This document shows positions 17,386-26,171 of a stretch of 29,472 nt of DNA, in pieces. The position numbers were made by a program, and so were the translations under genes. The notes beneath the pieces are model-generated. The model was not told where the DNA came from and made no database searches. It saw only the letters and a list, made by a program, of their open reading frames with translations. Position 1 is the stretch's first letter. Each line of letters begins with the position of its first letter. This DNA comes from a virus: positions 1 through 29,472 of the IMG/VR virus record IMGVR_UViG_3300027668_000067. One strand, given 5' to 3'.

Positions 17386-19061
17386 GTGATTGGGATGTTA
17401 ACCCCGACAACTACGCAAAGGATGATAGCGGAGAGTTCATACTCAAAGTAGATGGAACCCCGCGTAAGAAGTCAGGAAGAGCCAAAGGTTCTAAAGGTCG
17501 TGGATACACCTACCACTCCGAGACCAAAGCTAAGATGGATGCAAAGAGAGCAGTAAGAGAAAAACAAAAGAAACTCAAAGCAGCTCAAAGCAAAGTAGAT
17601 AGCTACAAGCAAAGCATCAAAACTACTAACAAGACATTGAATAAGCTTAAAGGCAGTTCCACAACTGGCAACGTCTTAGAAGCTCCAGAGCTGAATGCAC
17701 TCCCCGCAGCCTTAGCACAAGAAGCACAAGAGGACGTTATCTTCAAGGCCAACGAAGGCCCACAAGAAGACTTCCTCGCAGCAAGCGAGACAGACGTTCT
17801 GTACGGAGGAGCAGCAGGAGGCGGTAAGTCCTACGCCATGCTTGTAGACCCGCTTAGATACGCTCACAGGGCTGCTCACAGGGGTCTAATCATAAGACGC
17901 TCTATGCCAGAACTACGAGAGCTTATAGACAAGAGTCGTGAGCTGTACCCAAAAGCCTTTCCGGGCTGCAAGTACAAAGAAGTAGAGAAGCTGTGGAACT
18001 TCCCCAGCGGAGCTAAGATAGAGTTTGGATTCCTTGAGCGTGATGCAGATGTATACAGGTATCAGGGACAAGCATATAGCTGGATAGGGTTTGACGAGAT
18101 CACACACCTACCCACAGAGTTTAGCTGGAACTACTTAGCGTCACGGCTACGAACTACAGATTCTGAAATTGTACCTTACATGCGTTGTACAGCAAACCCC
18201 GGCGGCATCGGGGCAACGTGGGTAAAGAAGCGTTACATTGATCCACAGCCTGCTAACACTTCTTTTGAAGGCGCTGATGGTTTAACAAGAAAGTTTATAC
18301 CAGCACGATTACAAGACAATCCTTTCTTAGCACACGATGGACGCTACGAGAAGATGCTAAATGCTTTGCCGCCTACACAGCGTCAACAGCTACTAGACGG
18401 TAATTGGGATGTTGCAGAAGGTGCAGCATTCACAGAGTTCAACCCTATTGACCATGTCATAACGCCTTTTGAACTGCCCCTGCACTGGGAACGTACAAAG
18501 GGAATTGACTATGGTTATGCATCAGAGAGTGCTTGTGTGTGGGGTGCAGTTGATCCCAGCGATGGCACACTGATCATATATAGAGAATTGTATAAGAAAG
18601 GATTGCTCGGTACTGAGTTAGCAGATATGTTAACCAATATGGAGATGGGTGATCCCTTCAGCGTAGGTGGAGTTCTAGACACAGCTTGTTGGAGCAGAAC
18701 TGGAACCACAGGCCCCACAGTAGGTGAGACACTGCAAAGAGCAGGCCACAAGCTAAGAAGGGCTGACAAGAATCGCATACAAGGCAAAATTCAAATCCAC
18801 GAATACTTGAAGATCACGCAAAGCGGTAGGCCACGAATCCAAATATTTAATACTTGCCCGAACCTGATACGCGAACTTCAAAGTATTCCTCTGGATAAAT
18901 CTAATCCCGAAGATGTTAATACACACGCTCCTGACCATGCATACGATGCACTAAGATATTTGATCATGGCAAGACCGCGTATTAACGACACAATGAGTCA
19001 GATGAGACAGCTAAGCAGAGAGAAACATTTCGAGCCTATTGATTCGACTTTTGGATATTAA
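17382..19061 (+). CDS. terL: Terminase large subunit
   Basis: The 559-residue DNA-packaging motor. ATPase: Walker A GGAAGGGKS (142-150, K149), Walker B WIGFDEITHL with D238 and catalytic E239, and a motif III-like RCTANPGG near 269-275. RNase H-like nuclease: D376 in KGIDYGYAS, D433 in VLDTA and D518/D522 in DHAYDALRY, the metal-binding aspartates. The first 120 residues are a basic Lys-rich extension with coiled-coil character (REKQKKLKAAQSKVDSYKQS), unusual compared with minimal terminases. It translocates DNA into the procapsid through the portal and cuts it into genome lengths. Confidence 0.96.
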   Translation: MSDWDVNPDNYAKDDSGEFILKVDGTPRKKSGRAKGSKGRGYTYHSETKAKMDAKRAVREKQKKLKAAQSKVDSYKQSIKTTNKTLNKLKGSSTTGNVLEAPELNALPAALAQEAQEDVIFKANEGPQEDFLAASETDVLYGGAAGGGKSYAMLVDPLRYAHRAAHRGLIIRRSMPELRELIDKSRELYPKAFPGCKYKEVEKLWNFPSGAKIEFGFLERDADVYRYQGQAYSWIGFDEITHLPTEFSWNYLASRLRTTDSEIVPYMRCTANPGGIGATWVKKRYIDPQPANTSFEGADGLTRKFIPARLQDNPFLAHDGRYEKMLNALPPTQRQQLLDGNWDVAEGAAFTEFNPIDHVITPFELPLHWERTKGIDYGYASESACVWGAVDPSDGTLIIYRELYKKGLLGTELADMLTNMEMGDPFSVGGVLDTACWSRTGTTGPTVGETLQRAGHKLRRADKNRIQGKIQIHEYLKITQSGRPRIQIFNTCPNLIRELQSIPLDKSNPEDVNTHAPDHAYDALRYLIMARPRINDTMSQMRQLSREKHFEPIDSTFGY

Positions 19062-19093
19062 AACAAACCCATAATTAAAAAGAGAGAATAAAT

Positions 19094-19669
19094 ATGTCAA
19101 CAGCTACAGGACAAGTAAACATCCGCAAGAACATCAATGACGCAGCTATCGCTTCAGATGTTCGTCTTTTGTCAGAGCGCGTAGGCGCAGAAGTAACCGT
19201 AACTACAGCTACTATTGCTGTAACAGACGATACACACACTGACGTAACCTTTGTACAGCCTGCTGGAACAATCATCCGTAACTTGATTGCTACTCCTGCT
19301 GGCAACCTCGTTACTGGAGGAAGCAGCGGCAATGACGTAGACTTTAGTTTAGGTACGGCTGCTGGTGGTGGTCAAATTATTGCAACTGAAGCAATCATGG
19401 ATGATGGCGGCTCTGCTGTAACATGGGCTGCTAAAGCTCCTTTGTATTTGATCAAAGAGTCACACGGTCATGCAGCTAACCAATTTGTTACTACTTCAGT
19501 AACTGCTGGTGTTGTAGGCGGCCCAGCTACTTCAGAAGCTATTGTAATTGCAAGCACTCTGTACTCTGCTGTTGATCGTACATTGCATGCGCGACTCACT
19601 CCAATTGGTGCTGACCTCGCTACTGCCGCAACAACTGTTACATACACCGTTCAGTTTCAAGCTATCTAA
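19094..19669 (+). CDS. Putative virion protein between terminase and portal
   Basis: 191 residues, Thr/Ala/Val-rich and beta-predicted. It starts MSTATGQVNIRKNINDAAIA and contains VTTATIAVTDDTHTDVTFVQ, GNLVTGGSSGNDVDFSLGTA and IVIASTLYSAVDRTLHARLT. Proteins with this TATLAxTDDTH...PAGTxI...LHxRLTPI look occur in marine phage structural operons; they may be head decoration or fibre-like, but no function is proven. It has its own terminator-like hairpin after it (19687-19719), consistent with high-level, separately ended transcription. Confidence 0.75.
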   Translation: MSTATGQVNIRKNINDAAIASDVRLLSERVGAEVTVTTATIAVTDDTHTDVTFVQPAGTIIRNLIATPAGNLVTGGSSGNDVDFSLGTAAGGGQIIATEAIMDDGGSAVTWAAKAPLYLIKESHGHAANQFVTTSVTAGVVGGPATSEAIVIASTLYSAVDRTLHARLTPIGADLATAATTVTYTVQFQAI

Positions 19670-19686
19670 GTTAAATCAGTAATACA

Positions 19687-19719
19687 CCTGCCCGATTCTT
19701 AGGATGACGGCAGGTTTTT
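19687..19719 (+). terminator. Intrinsic terminator after the 191-aa virion gene
   Basis: CCTGCC ... GGCAGG (19687-19692 with 19709-19714), a 6-bp GC-rich stem with a 16-base loop, followed by TTTTTC. As the operon continues, it is probably partial. Confidence 0.65.
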
Positions 19720-19732
19720 CTGGAGAACAAGA

Positions 19733-20104
19733 ATGAAAAAACAAAAGTATAGTAATGGTTCTTTAGTTGCTAGAAAAGATTTCAAAGGTGTTGGAAGTAT
19801 TACAGGTTCTGCACAAGGCAATCAAAACTACACTTCTGGAAGCGTTACAGCTAGAACAAAAATAGGTGGAGCAACAGTTTCCGCAGACATGTTTAAAGAT
19901 TCTAAAGGTACTACAGGCTCTAGTTACAGCATTAACAAGCAACTTCCAAAGAATAAGTCAGTAAATGCTTATAGTAATAAAGGCGGTAGCGGTGCTTCTG
20001 TTTCAAAGACATTTAAGCGTACTGGAATTACAGTAAGGGCTGGAGTCAATAAAAACGCTGGCGGTCAACTTAGCGGCAACATGAGTATTCAAAAGCCCCT
20101 CTAA
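19733..20104 (+). CDS. Gly/Ser-rich beta-repeat hypothetical protein
   Basis: 123 residues with a ribosome site CTGGAGAA upstream. Alternating strands of about 10 residues, e.g. GSLVARKDFKGVGSITGSAQ, SGSVTARTKIGGATVSADMF, and SGASVSKTFKRTGITVRAGV, have the regular small/polar alternation of a repetitive beta structure; there is no cysteine. Unrecognised. The position immediately before the portal suggests a virion or assembly component. Confidence 0.7.
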   Translation: MKKQKYSNGSLVARKDFKGVGSITGSAQGNQNYTSGSVTARTKIGGATVSADMFKDSKGTTGSSYSINKQLPKNKSVNAYSNKGGSGASVSKTFKRTGITVRAGVNKNAGGQLSGNMSIQKPL

Positions 20105-20115
20105 AGGAAAGTTAA

Positions 20116-22302
20116 ATGAACGAAGAAAATACATTATTCGATAACGCTAACGAACTCTACTTTAAATCTGTAGAGGGAGAGAGCGGTCTAGAGATGAATC
20201 TAGAAGACGATGTGCGTTCTCGTTTTGTAGGCTTAGTAATGGATCGCTTTGCAGATGCTGAAAGCGCAAGAGAACACGATGAAGCAAGATGGCTACGAGC
20301 CTACCATAACTTCCGTGGACTATATGGAAAGAACGTAAAGTTCAGAGAGTCAGAAAAATCTAAAGTATTTATCAAAGTAACTAAGACCAAAGTACTAGCA
20401 GCATTTGGACAGCTAGTAGACGTTATTTTTGGAACAGGTAAGTTCCCAATAGGCGTTAAAGAAACACTTATTCCTGAAGGCGTTGCAACGTATCAACACC
20501 TTGACATGACTCCGGGCATTGAAACAAGCCAGAGCGCACCAAAGCCTCAAGAAGAAAAGACAGAAAAAGTAAACCCTTTTGATGTTGGCTACGAAGGTGA
20601 TGGCAAAGTACTAAAGGCTGGAGCAACATTCTCAAGCGGTGAGTCTGCTTTTGAAGAAGCAGTTAAGAAAGGAATAGAAGAAGGCAAGTTAAATTTTGCT
20701 AATGGCCCTTCTCCTGATCCTCAAGTATTAGAAATGTCTCCAGCTAAAGATGCTGCAAGACACATGCAAAAACTTATTCACGATCAAATTGAAGAGTCTA
20801 ATGGTTCTTCAGAACTACGGAATGCATTATTTGAAGCAAGCTTATTCGGCACAGGAATTGTTAAAGGCCCATTTAACCACAACAAAACTATTGGACGTTG
20901 GAACAAAGATGAAGAAACTGGCGAGCGCAATTATTCTCCTCTCAATGTTCGTGTTCCACGGATTGAATTTGTCAGTATATGGGACTTCTTCCCCGATCCC
21001 AGCGCCACTACGATTGATGAATGTGAGTACACCTTCCATCGCCACAAGCTCAATAAGTCACAGCTAAGATCATTATCAAAGCTACCATACTTTAACAAAG
21101 ACGCTATACGCGAATGTTTGATGATGGGGCCAAACTACACAGAGAAAGACTACGAGCACGAGCTGAAAGACGATGCTAGAACAGATGACTATGGTTCTGG
21201 TCAGTTTGAAGTGTTAGAATATTGGGGAATCATGGACGCACAGTACGCCCGTGAAGCTGGAATGGAACTTCCAGATGAAGTGGATGATTTAGATGAAGTA
21301 CAAGTTAATGCATGGATTAGTAATGGCAAGCTACTCCGCTCAGTTATTAATCCTTTTACTCCATATAGACTGCCCTATAATGCCTTTAGTTACGAGCGTA
21401 ACCCTTATAGCTTTTTCGGTATTGGTGTGGCCGAAAATATGGATGACTCGCAACAAATAATGAACGGCCATGCACGTATGGCTATTGATAACCTTGCACT
21501 GAGTGGTTCCCTTGTATTCGATGTTGACGAATCTGCTTTGGTGGGTGGACAGTCAATGGATATATACCCCGGCAAGGTGTTTAGAAGGCAAGCAGGGATG
21601 CCCGGACAGGCGATTCACGGAGTGAAGTTCCCTAACACATCACAAGAAAACATGATGATGTTTGACAAGTTTCGTCAGCTTGCAGATGAACAGACAGGTA
21701 TTCCTAGCTACTCTCACGGTCAGACAGGCGTACAGAGCATGACACGAACTGCTTCTGGTATGTCTATGCTACTGGGTGCAGCAAGCTTAAACATTAAGAC
21801 AGTCGTAAAGAACTTAGACGATTTCTTGTTGAAGCCTTTGGGTCAAGCTTACTACCAGTGGAACATGCAATTCTTTGAAGGCGATCTGGCTATTGAAGGC
21901 GATTTAGAAATTAGAGCAATGGGTACTAACAGCCTGATGCAGAAAGAAGTACGTAGCCAGCGATTGACTATGTTTCTTCAGACCGCACAGAATCCTGCCA
22001 TTGCACCGTTCGTTAAAATCTCTAAGATCGTTAGTGAGCTTGCTTACAGCCTTGATCTTGATCCCGATGAAATACTTAATGATCCTGAAGAAGCTGCGAT
22101 CATGGCCCAAATTATAGGAGCACAGAATGCTGGACAAGCAAATGGCAGCGAGGCTGTCCCCGCTGGTGAGCAACCCGGAACTATGGGTGGCGTTCAAGGA
22201 GCACCTCAACAACCTCAAGATGTTGGAGTTACAGGCACTGGCGGTGGCAACATCGGAACTGGAAATGTTCCGCAAGCAGGGGAAAGTGAGTTCTCTGGGT
22301 AA
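20116..22302 (+). CDS. Portal (head-tail connector) protein
   Basis: 728 residues; forms the dodecameric DNA gate at the capsid vertex. Recognised by size, by position after the terminase, and by sequence: RWLRAYHNFRGLYGKN (58-73), KTKVLAAFGQLVDVIFGT, the PxVEFVSIWDFFPDPSAT-like segment, and NPFTPYRLPYNAFSYERNPY followed by GIGVAENMDDSQQIMNGHAR, typical of large podovirus portals. The C-terminal approximately 55 residues are low-complexity Gly/Gln/Pro (GGVQGAPQQPQDVGVTGTGG) and lie over a second reading frame (22127-22357) that encodes a helical protein. AAAGGA precedes the ATG. Confidence 0.93.
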   Translation: MNEENTLFDNANELYFKSVEGESGLEMNLEDDVRSRFVGLVMDRFADAESAREHDEARWLRAYHNFRGLYGKNVKFRESEKSKVFIKVTKTKVLAAFGQLVDVIFGTGKFPIGVKETLIPEGVATYQHLDMTPGIETSQSAPKPQEEKTEKVNPFDVGYEGDGKVLKAGATFSSGESAFEEAVKKGIEEGKLNFANGPSPDPQVLEMSPAKDAARHMQKLIHDQIEESNGSSELRNALFEASLFGTGIVKGPFNHNKTIGRWNKDEETGERNYSPLNVRVPRIEFVSIWDFFPDPSATTIDECEYTFHRHKLNKSQLRSLSKLPYFNKDAIRECLMMGPNYTEKDYEHELKDDARTDDYGSGQFEVLEYWGIMDAQYAREAGMELPDEVDDLDEVQVNAWISNGKLLRSVINPFTPYRLPYNAFSYERNPYSFFGIGVAENMDDSQQIMNGHARMAIDNLALSGSLVFDVDESALVGGQSMDIYPGKVFRRQAGMPGQAIHGVKFPNTSQENMMMFDKFRQLADEQTGIPSYSHGQTGVQSMTRTASGMSMLLGAASLNIKTVVKNLDDFLLKPLGQAYYQWNMQFFEGDLAIEGDLEIRAMGTNSLMQKEVRSQRLTMFLQTAQNPAIAPFVKISKIVSELAYSLDLDPDEILNDPEEAAIMAQIIGAQNAGQANGSEAVPAGEQPGTMGGVQGAPQQPQDVGVTGTGGGNIGTGNVPQAGESEFSG

Positions 22303-22357
22303 TTTAGAACAGCTAAAAGAACAAATAAAAGAAGCTAAACAGAGAATTGAGGACTAG
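22127..22357 (+). CDS. Small helical protein overlapping the portal tail
   Basis: 76 residues in a different frame, sharing 176 bases with the portal gene. It reads as well-formed amphipathic helices: LSPLVSNPELWVAFKEHL then NNLKMLELQALAVATSELEM and LEQLKEQIKEAKQRIED. The pattern (PLVxNxxLWxAxxEHLxNLKxLExQxLxVATSExEMFRxQGK) resembles proteins found after portal genes in marine phages. The portal frame here is low complexity, which suggests the portal tail grew over this gene. Probably a virion assembly component. Its stop is 3 bases from the next ATG. The exact start could be ATG 22127 or ATG 22142. Confidence 0.75.
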   Translation: MLDKQMAARLSPLVSNPELWVAFKEHLNNLKMLELQALAVATSELEMFRKQGKVSSLGNLEQLKEQIKEAKQRIED

Positions 22358-22360
22358 AAA

Positions 22361-23161
22361 ATGCCAAAAAGTTTAATGAAAAAAGAAGACATGACCATTC
22401 AAGAAATGGAAGCAAAGAGTCAAGCGTGGATAGATAAAGATAACGCTGCTAGAAAACTAGATGCTCCTTTTTCAAAAGAAGAAATAGAAAAAATGGATGA
22501 GCAACACGCTCAAGACGAAATGGATCGTAAGATGAACGAAGGCTACAACCGCTCACGTAAGTCTATGGGTGGCAAGATGAAGTATGCTGAAGGCTCAATG
22601 CTTATGCCACCAGAAATGGAAATGGAAGAAGACATGCCTGTCGATACTTACGACAACATCCCAGAAGACGAGATGGCAGCCGCAGAATCTTCACAGCTTC
22701 CAGACGATGCAATGGAAGACAGCTACCTAGAGTTTGTACTTACTGAATCTTTAGAAGCAGATGATCAAGAATATTTAATGAGCGTTCTAGAAACAGATGA
22801 GCGTTTAAGCAGCATCTTTGACAAAGTTATGGATGTCGCAGGAGAATTCTCAGGTGAAGGGGAAGTAGACGGCCCCGGCACAGGAGTATCAGATTCGATT
22901 CCCGCAAGGTTATCGGATGGTGAATTTGTTTTCACCAAAAAGGCTACCGATCAAATGGGCGCTGATCAGCTACAAACTATGATGGACGAAGCTGAGAAAG
23001 CCTATGACGGTGGTTTAATGAAGAAAGCGTTCGGTGGACTAACTCTTGATCCCATGCAAGATGAGAAAATGATGTATGGTGGGGAACAGATGAAGTCAAC
23101 GCAAGATGACCTGAGAAAACAAATGCTCAGTGCTAACCGCATGCCGAGTGTACTGAAATAA
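22361..23161 (+). CDS. Acidic, Met-rich virion or assembly protein
   Basis: 266 residues, highly acidic and methionine-rich (MPPEMEMEEDMPVDTYDNIP). The best signature is at about 169-190: VDGPGTGVSDSIPARLSDG followed by EFVFTKKA, a motif I know from phage structural proteins (GPGTxTSDSIPAxLSDGEFV) near tape-measure or internal proteins. The rest is helical and charged, with a glycine-containing KAFGGL near the end. Position between portal and scaffold suggests an internal or assembly factor; function is unknown. Confidence 0.78.
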   Translation: MPKSLMKKEDMTIQEMEAKSQAWIDKDNAARKLDAPFSKEEIEKMDEQHAQDEMDRKMNEGYNRSRKSMGGKMKYAEGSMLMPPEMEMEEDMPVDTYDNIPEDEMAAAESSQLPDDAMEDSYLEFVLTESLEADDQEYLMSVLETDERLSSIFDKVMDVAGEFSGEGEVDGPGTGVSDSIPARLSDGEFVFTKKATDQMGADQLQTMMDEAEKAYDGGLMKKAFGGLTLDPMQDEKMMYGGEQMKSTQDDLRKQMLSANRMPSVLK

Positions 23162-23208
23162 GGCCACTTCATTAATTTGAACCCCTTATTATTTTAATTA
23201 ACCTAAAG

Positions 23209-23264
23209 GCTACCTTGAAGTATCGAGACCCTGTGTTGAACGCGAACAATACAGCTACCTTGAA
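23209..23264 (+). repeat. Direct repeat in the leader before the scaffold gene
   Basis: GCTACCTTGAA occurs at 23209-23219 and 23254-23264 in the 135-base gap 23162-23296. No convincing promoter or hairpin is seen with it; a regulatory or residual-duplication meaning is open. Confidence 0.5.
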
Positions 23265-23296
23265 AAGACTGACAAGCCCCTACAGGAGTGTGACAA

Positions 23297-24148
23297 ATGT
23301 CTCAAGCAATGGACGAAGTAACTGAAGAACAAGCTAACCCCTATAATTCTCGTAAAGACTGGCACGTTGATGACGCACCTAGTCGAGGAGATGCAGGAGG
23401 GTTATTCTACGCAGAAGAACCTAAATCTAAGGCTACCCGCCAACAAGCGGCCCCTCAAGAAGAAGGAACTCCTGAAAAAGGAACCAATTATAAAAAACGA
23501 TATGATGATTTAAAAAAGCACTATGATCAGAAAATTGCAACCTTTAAGCAGAAAGAACAAGAACTTACAGCAGCAGCAATAGAAAGGCAACCAGCCTATG
23601 CTCCGCCTAAGACAGTTGAAGAGCTTAATAATTTTAGAGAGCAATATCCTGATCTGTATGAAACTGTGGAGACTGTAGCTTACCAACAAGGTGAACAACA
23701 GATGCAAGCTTTAAAGCAGAAAATGTCTGTCCTTGAAGAAAGGGAAACAGCCGTTCAACGCAGAGAAGCTGAAGAAACTCTAAAGTCTCGTCATCCTGAT
23801 TTTGATGAGATACGAGGAGATGACAGATTTCATGCATGGGCTACAGAACAGCCTGAAGCAATTCAAAGCTGGATTTATGAAAACCCTGATAATGTCGCTT
23901 TAGCTATCAAAGCTATTGATCTTTATAAAATGGAAACTGGAATCAGTTCTAAACCCAAAGCTAAAGGAAAACAGTCACAACCTAAATCTTCAGCAGCAGA
24001 TTTTGTTTCTACTAAAACAACTAGTGTAGACACAAAACAGCCGAAGATTTGGACTCAACGGGAAATCTCTGCCCTTACCATGAATCAGTATGATAAATAC
24101 GAAAGCGAGATTGATGACGCTGTCATGGAAGGTAGAGTAATACCATAA
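23297..24148 (+). CDS. Scaffolding protein
   Basis: 283 residues, hydrophilic and mostly helical, directly before the major capsid gene as is standard. Coiled-coil regions include YKKRYDDLKKHYDQKIATFK (about 65-84) and the 125-160 segment (QQMQALKQKMSVLEERETAV). A Lys-rich linker (SSKPKAKGKQSQPKS) precedes the C-terminal domain IWTQREISALTMNQYDKYES, whose helix ending in EIDDAVMEGRVIP is typical of scaffolds that bind coat protein. AGGAGTG lies upstream of the ATG. It should direct procapsid assembly and then leave. Confidence 0.88.
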   Translation: MSQAMDEVTEEQANPYNSRKDWHVDDAPSRGDAGGLFYAEEPKSKATRQQAAPQEEGTPEKGTNYKKRYDDLKKHYDQKIATFKQKEQELTAAAIERQPAYAPPKTVEELNNFREQYPDLYETVETVAYQQGEQQMQALKQKMSVLEERETAVQRREAEETLKSRHPDFDEIRGDDRFHAWATEQPEAIQSWIYENPDNVALAIKAIDLYKMETGISSKPKAKGKQSQPKSSAADFVSTKTTSVDTKQPKIWTQREISALTMNQYDKYESEIDDAVMEGRVIP

Positions 24149-24177
24149 TCTAATTTGTCTTTTAAGGAAAACATAAC

Positions 24178-25167
24178 ATGGCTTTTAACGTATCCGATGC
24201 ACTATTTGAACAAGGCACAGACACCAACGGTAACTTTGGTAATTCTGTCTCTGGTCAAAATAACTCATTCTTCCTCCCGAAAGTTTACTCAAAGAAGGTT
24301 CTAAACTTCTTCCGTAAATCTTCTGTTTGTGAAGCTATTACTAATACTGACTATGCAGGTGACATTACTGCGTTTGGTGATTCTGTAAAGATTATCAAAG
24401 AGCCAGTAATTACCGTAGTCAACTATGAGCGCGGTGCAGATGTAACTAAAACAGCACTTACCGATCAGGAAACTACTTTGGTTGTTGACACAGCTAACGC
24501 CTTTAAGTTTATTGTAGATGACATTGAAACTTCTATGTCTCACGTTAACTTTAAAGAAGTTGCTGCTTCATCTGCTGCTTACGCTTTGCGTGACGCATTT
24601 GACGCAGGTGTTATTGCTAAGATGATCGCTGGTGTTTCAGCTTCAAGCCCTAACCACATTCTAGGTAGCGACAATGCTACTGACCTTGCTGCTGGTACTT
24701 TTGACGGCACTGGTAACCTAGACATTGGTTTCGGTACTAACGAGCACGATCCTCTAGACCTAATGGCATACATGGCGCGTCTACTTGACGAGCAAGATGT
24801 CCCTGAAGAAGGTCGTTGGTTCTTAGCTCCACCGAGCTTTTACGAGCAGTTAGGTCAGTCAAGCTCTAAGCTTATGTCTGTTGACTTTAACGCTGGTCAA
24901 GGTTCTATCCGTAACGGTCTAGTATCTACTGGTAAGCTACGTGGCTTTGACATGTACAAGTCTAACAACATTGCTACTCCTAGCAACGCAGCGGGTCAGG
25001 TAGTTTGTGGACACATTAGTTCTACAGCTACTGCACAGACCATCACAAGCACTGAAGTCCTCCGTGACCCAGATAGCTTTGGTGACATCTGTCGCGGCTT
25101 GCACGTTTATGGTGCTAAAGTATTACGTCCTGAAGCAATGGTTTCAGCGTTCTACGGTATCGACTAA
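24178..25167 (+). CDS. Major capsid protein
   Basis: 329 residues, presumably HK97-fold. Start region (MAFNVSDALFEQGTDTNGNF; FFLPKVYSKKVLNFFRKSSV) and the following ITAFGDSVKIIKEPVITVVN, then NAFKFIVDDIETSMSHVNFK are characteristic of podovirus coat proteins. The later RWFLAPPSFYEQLGQSSSKL and GLVSTGKLRGFDMYKSNNI match the A-domain and conserved strand region of T7/P22-like coats. It follows the scaffold gene with an AAGGA ribosome site and is followed by a terminator-like hairpin, consistent with very high expression. Confidence 0.93.
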   Translation: MAFNVSDALFEQGTDTNGNFGNSVSGQNNSFFLPKVYSKKVLNFFRKSSVCEAITNTDYAGDITAFGDSVKIIKEPVITVVNYERGADVTKTALTDQETTLVVDTANAFKFIVDDIETSMSHVNFKEVAASSAAYALRDAFDAGVIAKMIAGVSASSPNHILGSDNATDLAAGTFDGTGNLDIGFGTNEHDPLDLMAYMARLLDEQDVPEEGRWFLAPPSFYEQLGQSSSKLMSVDFNAGQGSIRNGLVSTGKLRGFDMYKSNNIATPSNAAGQVVCGHISSTATAQTITSTEVLRDPDSFGDICRGLHVYGAKVLRPEAMVSAFYGID

Positions 25168-25182
25168 GTAAGTACTGAGAGA

Positions 25183-25209
25183 AGGGGGTGTAAAAGCCCC
25201 CTGATCTTT
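25183..25209 (+). terminator. Intrinsic terminator after the capsid gene
   Basis: AGGGGG-TGTAAAAG-CCCCCT (25183-25202) followed by GATCTTT. A strong 6-bp stem with a short T tract; probably partial, as tail genes follow. Confidence 0.6.
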
Positions 25210-25220
25210 AAGGAGATATT

Positions 25221-25397
25221 ATGCCTTTAGTAGGAAGTAACACAAAGCCTGTAATGATCAAAGGCGCAAAGAAAGGAAAAAACTTAGGAGATACAGGGAG
25301 CTGGTACAAACCTGAGAACAAAGAAAAATATGAAACAAATTGGGACGCAATCTGGGGTAAGAAAGAAAGCCCCGCAACTAAATCAAAGGCAGTATAA
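25221..25397 (+). CDS. Small basic protein after the capsid gene (58 aa)
   Basis: ATG 25221 follows AAGGAG, TAA ends at 25397, and the next gene begins 4 bases later. Lys-rich and Trp-containing: MPLVGSNTKPVMIKGAKKGK, then GSWYKPENKEKYETNWDAIW. The YxxNWDxIWG-like end recalls small phage proteins such as the one at 10735-10944. The role is unknown, perhaps a minor head or tail component. Confidence 0.7.
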   Translation: MPLVGSNTKPVMIKGAKKGKNLGDTGSWYKPENKEKYETNWDAIWGKKESPATKSKAV

Positions 25398-25400
25398 CTA

Positions 25401-26171
25401 ATGGCAACAACCTTCTTAGATTTAACAAATGAACTCTTGCGAGAGTTGAATGAAGTTGCGCTGACCTCTGCTACTTTTGCTGCTGCAAGAAGCGTACAAC
25501 AACACGCTAAAGATGTTATCAACAGAGCTTATTTTGACATAGTTAATTCTGAACCACAGTGGCCTTTTCTAGCTGTCGCTGAAAGTGGAACTTCAGACCC
25601 CATGTACGGCAATGTATATGTAGAGACAGTAGCAGGTACACGTTGGTACGAGTTAAAACCTGCCAGCTCTAACACTACAACAGATTATAATTCTATAGAT
25701 TGGGACAACTTCTTTCTCACTACTGTAGGAGTAACAGATGAAGTAGCTCCTTTTACAGCAAGTAACTTAGGCTTTACTTCTATTGACGAGTGGAAAACTT
25801 ATCGCAGAGTCGCAGAAAACTTAGACGATGCAGACGCACAACAACACGGTCAACCGACCCACGTAATACGTAGTCCAGATTCTCGAAAGTTTGGACTTAG
25901 CCCTATCCCTGATAAAAAATATCGTACATGGTTCTATGCATGGGCTGCACCTGCAAGACTATCTGCACACGGTGATACTCTTTTATTTGCTGATGTTTAC
26001 TATCCTGTATTGCTTGCAAGAGCTAGATACTACATGTGGCAGTTTAAAGACAACCCGCAGTCAGCCGCTTTTGCTCTAGATGATTATAAGAAAGGACTAC
26101 GCAGCATGCGTTCTAATCTTGTTGAGCCTGTGCCAACTAACATGGTAGATGACAGAATGAGGTTTGTTTAA
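25401..26171 (+). CDS. Head-tail adaptor / tail tubular protein A-like
   Basis: 256 residues. Opens with TFLDLTNELLRELNEVALTS, a helix pair typical of the T7 gp11 / P22 gp4-like connector class. Continues with VINRAYFDIVNSEPQWPFL, a loop-rich region (VAPFTASNLGFTSIDEWKTY) and C-terminal LLARARYYMWQFKDNP. This organisation (helical bundle with loop insert) suits an adaptor sitting under the portal. Placed after the capsid gene and before the larger beta-rich tail protein as in T7-like genomes. Assignment is by pattern and position. Confidence 0.8.
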   Translation: MATTFLDLTNELLRELNEVALTSATFAAARSVQQHAKDVINRAYFDIVNSEPQWPFLAVAESGTSDPMYGNVYVETVAGTRWYELKPASSNTTTDYNSIDWDNFFLTTVGVTDEVAPFTASNLGFTSIDEWKTYRRVAENLDDADAQQHGQPTHVIRSPDSRKFGLSPIPDKKYRTWFYAWAAPARLSAHGDTLLFADVYYPVLLARARYYMWQFKDNPQSAAFALDDYKKGLRSMRSNLVEPVPTNMVDDRMRFV

